The notes under the pieces: generated by a model
The model's database searches: none
What the model was told of the DNA's origin: nothing
The model's input: the letters and a program-made list of their open reading frames with translations, nothing else
Assembly: GCA_910577215.1 (NCBI GenBank)
Contig: CAJTMQ010000019.1
Location: 1 to 19,983 of the forward strand
DNA: 19,983 bases
From: an uncultured Eubacterium sp.
GTDB lineage: Bacteria > Bacillota > Clostridia > Oscillospirales > Acutalibacteraceae
Reading direction: 5' to 3'
Translations under genes and position numbers: made by a program
Shown here: positions 15,047-19,983 of the stretch, in pieces
How the letters are laid out: each line of letters starts with the position of its first letter
Position numbering within the stretch: position 1 is the first letter of the stretch

Positions 15047-15069
15047 GCAATTTTGAGAGAGGGAGAGCT

Positions 15070-16434
15070 ATGGAAAAAACAATTGCAGCAATAGCAACAG
15101 GAAATGCCGCAGGCGGAATAGGTGTTATACGTATAAGCGGTGAGAAGGCAATCCAAATTGCAGATAAAGTCTTTAAAGCACAGGATGGTTCTTCCCTTTT
15201 ATCCTTAAAGGGTTACAGAGCCAAGTTTGGAAATGTTGTTTGCAAGGGTGAGCAGCTTGACAATGCAGTTGCTCTTGTTTTTCGTGCCCCCAAAAGCTAT
15301 ACCGGTGAGGATGTTGTTGAACTTTCTGTTCACGGTGGAATTTTTATTGTTGAGAGAACTCTGGAAGCAGTGCTTGCAGCAGGAGCTGTTCCTGCACAGG
15401 CAGGCGAATTTACGAAGCGTGCATTTTTGAATGGGAAAATGGATTTAACGCAGGCAGAAAGTGTTGCCGATTTAATATCGGCTCAGGGAGAGGCTGCCGC
15501 CAAGGCTTCTTTCAGTGCACTTCAGGGCTCTTTGAGCAATAAAATAAATAAGGTGCTTAATGATTTGATGGATTGCTCGGCATCAATGGCAGCATGGGTT
15601 GATTATCCCGATGAGGAAATTGATGATCTTGAAGACGAAAGGCTTGAACAAACACTTACGGATGCCGGCAATGCATTAAAGGATCTTATTAACAATTATG
15701 AAAACGGACAAGCGATGGTGCAGGGAATTGATACTGCAATTGTGGGCAGACCAAATGCAGGCAAATCAACACTGATGAACCTGCTGGTTGGAAGAGATAA
15801 AAGCATTGTAACAAAAATTGAAGGTACAACAAGGGATATTGTTGAGGAAAGTGTAAGGCTTGGAACACTCGTTCTTCATCTCAGTGATACGGCAGGTTTG
15901 AGAAAATCTGAAGATGTGGTTGAAGCTATAGGCATTGAACGTGCTTATGAAAAAATGAAGTCGGCAACCCTTGTGCTTCCTGTGTTTGACAGCAGCAGAA
16001 GGCTGAACAATGAGGATTTAAAACTTATTGAGATTTGCAGAGATAAAAAAGCTGTTGCCATTATCAATAAAACAGATTTAAAGCAAAAAGCAGATATTGA
16101 TATGATTACTTCTGCTTTTGAAAAATGTGTTTTTATTAGTGCAAAAAACAGCTCAAGTACAAAAGACATTGAAATTGCCGTGAAGGAATTACTCGGTGTA
16201 TTTGATTTTGATGCATCTGCTCCGCTTCTTGCAAATCAAAGGCAGAAGCAATGCTGCCAGAGAGCAATGGATTGTTTGTTTGATGCTGTTTCATGTTTGG
16301 TTATGAATGTTACACGTGATGCAATTAATGTTCTTGTTGATGATGCAATTAACGAATTGCTGTCACTTACAGGTAAGAAGGCAACGGTTGAGGTTGTCAA
16401 TAATATATTCAGCAAATTCTGTGTAGGTAAATAA
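15070..16434 (+). CDS. mnmE: tRNA modification GTPase MnmE
   Basis: MnmE works with MnmG to add the carboxymethylaminomethyl group to C5 of the wobble uridine in tRNAs, using GTP and methylenetetrahydrofolate. The 454-aa protein opens TIAAIATGNAAGGIGVIRISG, the folate-binding N domain. The G domain has GRPNAGKST (226–234), GTTRD (252–256), DTAG (273–276) and NKTD (333–336). The C terminus is CVGK (451–454), with the conserved catalytic cysteine Cys451. The ATG follows GAGAGGGAGAG at 15055–15065. mnmG begins 3 nt after its stop. No clear promoter was found in the gap before it, so it depends on readthrough or an unrecognised start. Confidence 0.96.
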   Translation: MEKTIAAIATGNAAGGIGVIRISGEKAIQIADKVFKAQDGSSLLSLKGYRAKFGNVVCKGEQLDNAVALVFRAPKSYTGEDVVELSVHGGIFIVERTLEAVLAAGAVPAQAGEFTKRAFLNGKMDLTQAESVADLISAQGEAAAKASFSALQGSLSNKINKVLNDLMDCSASMAAWVDYPDEEIDDLEDERLEQTLTDAGNALKDLINNYENGQAMVQGIDTAIVGRPNAGKSTLMNLLVGRDKSIVTKIEGTTRDIVEESVRLGTLVLHLSDTAGLRKSEDVVEAIGIERAYEKMKSATLVLPVFDSSRRLNNEDLKLIEICRDKKAVAIINKTDLKQKADIDMITSAFEKCVFISAKNSSSTKDIEIAVKELLGVFDFDASAPLLANQRQKQCCQRAMDCLFDAVSCLVMNVTRDAINVLVDDAINELLSLTGKKATVEVVNNIFSKFCVGK

Positions 16435-16437
16435 ATT

Positions 16438-18303
16438 ATGGAATACTTTTCTGAAGAATACGATGTTATAGTAATAGGTGCAGGCCATGCGGGAATTGAA
16501 GCAGGGCTTGCTTCGGCGCGCCTTGGCTGCAAAACGGCGGTGTTTACTATCAATCTTGACTGGATTGGCAATATGCCGTGTAATCCTTCAATCGGAGGAA
16601 CATCAAAAGGTCATCTTGTGCGTGAAATAGATGCACTCGGCGGCGAAATGGGCAAGGCTGCAGATAAATACAGTCTGCAAAGCAGGATGCTTAATCTTGG
16701 AAAGGGTCCTGCTGTTCATTCGCTTCGTGCTCAGATTGACAGGCGTGAGTATTCCAAAGGTATGAAGCATACGCTTGAGTTGGAGGATAACCTTGTTGTG
16801 GCTCAGGCAGAAATTACGGATATTTTTAAAAATGATAATAATTTATGGCAGGTAAAAACCAAGCTTGAAGCAATTCATACAGCAAAGGCTGTAATTATTG
16901 CAACCGGCACTTTTCTCGGCGGAAGAGTTTATATTGGTGAAATTTCATATGAAAGCGGACCTGACGGAATGTTTCCCGCAACTGCTCTTTCAAAGAGCTT
17001 AAAAAAGCTCAATATTCCTTTGCGTCGTTTCAAAACAGGCACACCAAGCCGTGTTAACAGAAAAAGTATTGACTTTTCAAAAACAGAAGTACAGAAGGGT
17101 GACGAACATACTGTTCCATTCAGTTTTGAAACGGATACATCTCCTGAAAACAAGGTTTGCTGCCATATTACTTACACAAATGAGAAAACAAAAGAGGTTA
17201 TTCTTCAGAATCTTCACCGTTCGCCTATGTACAGCGGAAAGATTGAGGGCAAAGGTCCACGTTATTGCCCGAGCTTTGAGGATAAGATTGTTCGTTTTGC
17301 AGACAAAGAGCGTCATCAGTTGTTTATTGAGCCGTGCGGTCTTGAAACCGAGGAAATGTATCTGCAAGGGTTATCTTCATCTCTTCCTGAGGATGTTCAG
17401 CTTGCATTTATTCATACGATTCCGGGTTTGGAAAAAGCACAGGTAATGCGTACTGCTTATGCAATTGAGTATGATTGTGTTGATCCGACAGCCCTTAAAG
17501 CAACGCTTGAATTTAATGATATCGAAGGTCTTTATGGTGCAGGGCAGTTTAATGGTTCAAGCGGATATGAAGAGGCAGCAGCTCAAGGGCTTGTGGCCGG
17601 TATAAATGCTGCACTTAAAATTAAGGGCAAGACGCCGCTTATTCTTGATCGAGGCGGCTCTTATATCGGAACTCTTATTGATGATCTTGTTACAAAGGGC
17701 TGTTCCGATCCGTACAGAATGATGACAAGCCGAAGTGAGTATCGCCTTGTATTAAGACAGGATAATGCAGATGTTCGCCTTACACCTATCGGTTATGAAA
17801 TCGGGCTTGTCAGTGAAGAGAGATATAAAAAATTCCTTGAAAAGCAGGCTCAGGTTTCAGGTGAAACAGAACGAATTAAGAACACTTCTCTTCCTGTTAC
17901 GGATGAATTGCAGGAAATTCTTGAAAGGTGTTCAAAAGCACCTTTGAAAAAGAGCTGTAAAATGATCGAGCTTTTAAAGAGACCGCAGGTCACTTATAAG
18001 GATCTGGCACCTGTTGATACAACGCGCCCGAATTTACCGGATGAAGTTTTTGAACAGGTTGAAATTGCTGTTAAATATGAGGGTTATATCATTAGGCAGG
18101 AGCAACAGATTAAAGAGATGCGCAGAATTGAAGTGAAAAAAATTCCTGAAGACATTGATTATTCATCACTGAAAGGTTTAAGACTTGAAGCGGTGGAGAA
18201 GCTTTCTAAAATCCGCCCTCAGAATCTTGGTCAGGCAAGCAGAATAAGCGGAGTTAATCCGGCAGATATAACAGCACTTAATATTATTTTGGAGTCGCTA
18301 TGA
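16438..18303 (+). CDS. mnmG: tRNA uridine-5-carboxymethylaminomethyl synthase MnmG
   Basis: MnmG (GidA) is the FAD-dependent partner of MnmE in wobble-uridine modification. The 621-aa protein has the expected length. The FAD-binding motif is DVIVIGAGHAGIEAG, with GAGHAG at 14–19. Other landmarks are MPCNPSIGGTSKGHLVREID, GKGPAVHSLRAQIDRREY, and GLYGAGQFNGSSGYEEAAAQG in the later FAD site; the C-terminal MnmE-binding end carries SRISGVNPADI. The start is ATG at 16438, 3 nt after mnmE, with only a weak ribosome site within the end of mnmE, fitting translational coupling. Its stop overlaps rsmG in an ATGA junction. Confidence 0.97.
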   Translation: MEYFSEEYDVIVIGAGHAGIEAGLASARLGCKTAVFTINLDWIGNMPCNPSIGGTSKGHLVREIDALGGEMGKAADKYSLQSRMLNLGKGPAVHSLRAQIDRREYSKGMKHTLELEDNLVVAQAEITDIFKNDNNLWQVKTKLEAIHTAKAVIIATGTFLGGRVYIGEISYESGPDGMFPATALSKSLKKLNIPLRRFKTGTPSRVNRKSIDFSKTEVQKGDEHTVPFSFETDTSPENKVCCHITYTNEKTKEVILQNLHRSPMYSGKIEGKGPRYCPSFEDKIVRFADKERHQLFIEPCGLETEEMYLQGLSSSLPEDVQLAFIHTIPGLEKAQVMRTAYAIEYDCVDPTALKATLEFNDIEGLYGAGQFNGSSGYEEAAAQGLVAGINAALKIKGKTPLILDRGGSYIGTLIDDLVTKGCSDPYRMMTSRSEYRLVLRQDNADVRLTPIGYEIGLVSEERYKKFLEKQAQVSGETERIKNTSLPVTDELQEILERCSKAPLKKSCKMIELLKRPQVTYKDLAPVDTTRPNLPDEVFEQVEIAVKYEGYIIRQEQQIKEMRRIEVKKIPEDIDYSSLKGLRLEAVEKLSKIRPQNLGQASRISGVNPADITALNIILESL

Positions 18304-19004
18304 TAAATACAGATTTTTTAAAAAATGAAGCAGCGAAGATGGGCGTTTCTCTTGATGGGGTGGCAATCAAACGTTTTGACCTTCTTGCAGAGAGGCTTGT
18401 GTCATGGAATTCACGTGTGAACTTAACGGCTATAACAGAGCCTGATGATATTGTTGTTAAACATTTTTTGGACAGCATTTCCCCGTTGCCGTATGCAGAT
18501 ATAAAAGAAAATGCACGACTTATTGATGTTGGTTGCGGTGCAGGTTTTCCCGGACTGCCGATTTTAATTGCAAGGCCTGATTTAGAGGTTACTTTTCTTG
18601 ATTCTATAGAGAAAAAGCTTAAATTTATTGATGATGTATTGGAAAGTACAAGCCTTTTCGGTGAAACAGTGCACGGAAGGGCAGAGGTTCTGGGAGCGGA
18701 TTCTGATTTTCGTGAGCAGTTTGATGTTGCAACGACTCGTGCGGTTGCACCGCTTAATGTACTTGCTGAGTATTGCCTTCCGCTTGTGAAGGTTGGAGGA
18801 ATATATATTTCAATGAAGGGTGCAGAAGATGAAACCGCACTTGGAAGCAAGGCAATAAAAGAGCTGGGCGGTGAAATTGAAAATGTTGTTTCACTTAAAC
18901 TTGCTAATGGGGACAGCAGAAATCTGATTATGATAAGAAAGATTTCGCAAACTGCGACAAAATATCCCAGAAAGACTAAGAAAATAGCTGTTCAGCCACT
19001 CTGA
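18300..19004 (+). CDS. rsmG: 16S rRNA (guanine527-N7)-methyltransferase RsmG
   Basis: RsmG (GidB) methylates G527 of 16S rRNA using SAM; its loss gives low-level streptomycin resistance in many bacteria. The 234-aa protein has WNSRVNLTAI (36–45), KHFLDS, the SAM-binding LIDVGCGAGFPGLPI (74–88), LDSIEKKLKFI, and TRAVAPLNVLAEYCLP, all family landmarks. The C terminus is lysine-rich (YPRKTKK). The ATG overlaps the mnmG stop by 4 nt, with GGAG at 18291–18294 upstream. A strong terminator follows, separating it from noc. Confidence 0.96.
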   Translation: MINTDFLKNEAAKMGVSLDGVAIKRFDLLAERLVSWNSRVNLTAITEPDDIVVKHFLDSISPLPYADIKENARLIDVGCGAGFPGLPILIARPDLEVTFLDSIEKKLKFIDDVLESTSLFGETVHGRAEVLGADSDFREQFDVATTRAVAPLNVLAEYCLPLVKVGGIYISMKGAEDETALGSKAIKELGGEIENVVSLKLANGDSRNLIMIRKISQTATKYPRKTKKIAVQPL

Positions 19005-19025
19005 AATTGAATATACCTGTCGATT

Positions 19026-19060
19026 AAAAAGGATTTCTTTGGATAAGAAATCCTTTTTTT
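19026..19060 (+). terminator. Intrinsic terminator after rsmG
   Basis: AAAAAGGATTTCTT (19026–19039) and AAGAAATCCTTTTT (19045–19058) form a 14-bp perfect stem around TGGAT and lead into a T tract (19054–19060). It begins 22 nt after the rsmG stop. Confidence 0.93.
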
Positions 19061-19073
19061 CTGTTAAACTTTG

Positions 19074-19082
19074 TGGTATTAT
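19074..19082 (+). promoter_or_regulatory. Possible extended -10 promoter for noc
   Basis: TGGTATTAT has the TG-N arrangement of an extended -10 element and lies just after the rsmG terminator. The -35 zone falls in the terminator's T tract, so recognition would rest on the extended -10. The leader before noc would be under 20 nt. Confidence 0.35.
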
Positions 19083-19105
19083 TTATTCAAGGAGCTGAGG
19101 ACAAC

Positions 19106-19936
19106 ATGGCAGAAGAAATATTTAGAATACCAACTGAAAAGCTTTTGCCCAATCCGTATCAGCCAAGAAAGCAGTTTAAATCAGAAGATCTCCTTAGTCT
19201 TGCTGATTCGATCAGAGAGAACGGAGTTTTACAGCCCCTTCTTGCAAGAAGAATAAATAACAGTGATTATTTTGAAATAATTGCAGGTGAAAGAAGGCTG
19301 CGTGCTTCAATTCTCGCAAACATGCAGACGGTTCCATGTCTGATCGTTGATTGTGATTATGAGGAAAGTGCAATATTTTCCATTCTTGAAAATATTCAAA
19401 GAGCTGATTTAAGCTTTTTTGAAGAGGCACAGGCAATTGCTCATATGCAAAGTCATTTTAATCTGACCCAGGAGCAAATTGCAAAGAAGCTTGGGAAAAG
19501 TCAGAGTGCGCTCTCAAATAAGCTGAGAATACTGAAGCTTCCTATTGACGTAAGATATTTTATTGAAAAAGAAAATCTTACCGAACGTCATGCACGAGCT
19601 CTTTTGAAGTGCGAAAGTGAAAAACAGATGTGGACTGTTCTTAATGTAATTAAAGAGAGAAAGCTGAATGTTGAGCAAACAGAGGCGTATATTGATTCTT
19701 TGACAAATAAAAGAGAAAAGCCCAGAAAAAATGTTGTTAAAATTTTCAGAGATGTTCGTATTTTTGTGAATACAGTTAATAAAGCAATTCATACAATGAT
19801 TGAAGCAGGAATACCTGCTGAAAGTAATAAAACAGAAACAGACGATTATATCGAGTTTTATGTTAAAATCCCTAAGAATGCTCAGAATGAGCAGCAAAAT
19901 ACGCTTTTAGAACAAAAAGCGTCCGACTCTGCTTAA
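19106..19936 (+). CDS. noc: Nucleoid occlusion protein Noc (ParB family)
   Basis: Noc is a CTP-dependent DNA clamp of the ParB family that blocks division over the nucleoid. From ATG 19106 the protein is 276 aa. Landmarks are PNPYQPRK (15–22), GERRLRAS (61–68) for CTP binding, ENIQRADLSFFEEA (95–108), and a helix-turn-helix at 120–146, TQEQIAKKLGKSQSALSNKL. Four residues reported to switch ParB to Noc specificity are of the Noc type: Gln133, Lys139, Lys144 and Arg161. Position after rsmG also fits Noc. The chosen ATG has GGAG/GAGG upstream (19091–19100); an in-frame GTG at 19073 lacks one and hugs the terminator. Unlike Bacillus Noc, the ParB core starts almost at once, leaving no clear N-terminal membrane helix. 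A hairpin follows the stop. Confidence 0.88.
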   Translation: MAEEIFRIPTEKLLPNPYQPRKQFKSEDLLSLADSIRENGVLQPLLARRINNSDYFEIIAGERRLRASILANMQTVPCLIVDCDYEESAIFSILENIQRADLSFFEEAQAIAHMQSHFNLTQEQIAKKLGKSQSALSNKLRILKLPIDVRYFIEKENLTERHARALLKCESEKQMWTVLNVIKERKLNVEQTEAYIDSLTNKREKPRKNVVKIFRDVRIFVNTVNKAIHTMIEAGIPAESNKTETDDYIEFYVKIPKNAQNEQQNTLLEQKASDSA

Positions 19937-19954
19937 AACGGGAAACCGTTTTAA
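19933..19954 (+). terminator. GAAA-tetraloop hairpin at the noc stop
   Basis: TTAAAACGG (19933–19941) and CCGTTTTAA (19946–19954) are perfect 9-bp arms closed by GAAA, a stable GNRA tetraloop. The noc TAA (19934–19936) lies in the first arm. The T run is only four bases and is inside the stem, so it is a weak terminator or a 3'-end stabiliser rather than a classic one. The last 29 bases hold no gene. Confidence 0.55.
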
Positions 19955-19983
19955 CATATTCTCCTCTTTTCATCACGTGGAAT

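Noticed and set aside
18545..18559. TTTCCCGG resembling half of a Noc-binding site
   Set aside because: The other half does not match, and the bases encode the conserved GFPG motif of RsmG.
19968..19983. CACGTG core near the end of the window resembling a parS centromere site
   Set aside because: Only the central bases match the TGTTTCACGTGAAACA consensus, both arms diverge, and the window ends there; other CACGTG cores (2662, 3753, 8343, 16313, 18412) are also imperfect and inside genes.

Overview
This window is the housekeeping region next to the chromosomal replication origin of an AT-rich, low-GC Gram-positive bacterium. The evidence is the run dnaN–S4 protein–recF–remB–gyrB–gyrA and the run rpmH–rnpA–yidD–yidC–jag–mnmE–mnmG–rsmG–noc. 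RemB, Noc, an LCP cell-wall protein, strong GGAGG-type ribosome binding sites and TTGACA/TATAAT promoters all fit Firmicutes. The tone of the proteins (an LCP protein starting with a DLDDILNEI motif, a short YidC with no visible lipoprotein signal, a GyrA with GDAS in the quinolone region) suggests class Clostridia, probably an Oscillospiraceae/Ruminococcaceae-type gut organism. That taxonomic placement is inference, not proof. dnaA itself is not in the window; it would be expected just left of base 1.

Layout. (1) 1–143: non-coding AT-rich leader before dnaN. (2) 144–4783: a tightly packed + strand operon dnaN, S4-domain gene (yaaA), recF, remB, gyrB with 11-nt overlaps, direct abutment or ATGA-type junctions; gyrA follows after an 81-nt leader and ends at a strong terminator (7384–7414). 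recF is broken by a one-base frameshift in an A6 run near 2217–2222. (3) 7454–9931: a separate unit with its own consensus promoter, encoding an LCP envelope glycopolymer transferase and an MgtC-family membrane protein, ending at a 13-bp bidirectional terminator. (4) 10003–12072: a small accessory block of a minus-strand histidine phosphatase, a divergent plus-strand XRE regulator, and a minus-strand MTA/SAH nucleosidase whose 3' end overlaps that of the regulator. (5) 12179–19954: the rpmH cluster, all + strand, opening with a TTGACA-18-TATAAT promoter and punctuated by terminators after jag, rsmG and noc.

How the genes work together. DnaN, RecF and gyrase serve replication and repair; Noc links the nucleoid to division. 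RnpA (RNase P protein), L34, MnmE/MnmG (tRNA wobble uridine modification) and RsmG (16S methylation) serve translation. YidD, YidC and Jag form the membrane-protein insertion module. The main surprises are the disrupted recF, the rpmH–noc cluster lying downstream of gyrA and co-oriented with it (in Bacillus it diverges from the other side of oriC), a GyrA with Ala at the position of E. coli Ser83, and a Noc protein with the specificity residues of Noc but no room for its usual N-terminal membrane helix. I saw no mobile element, CRISPR, tRNA or rRNA, and no clear candidate for a wholly new system.
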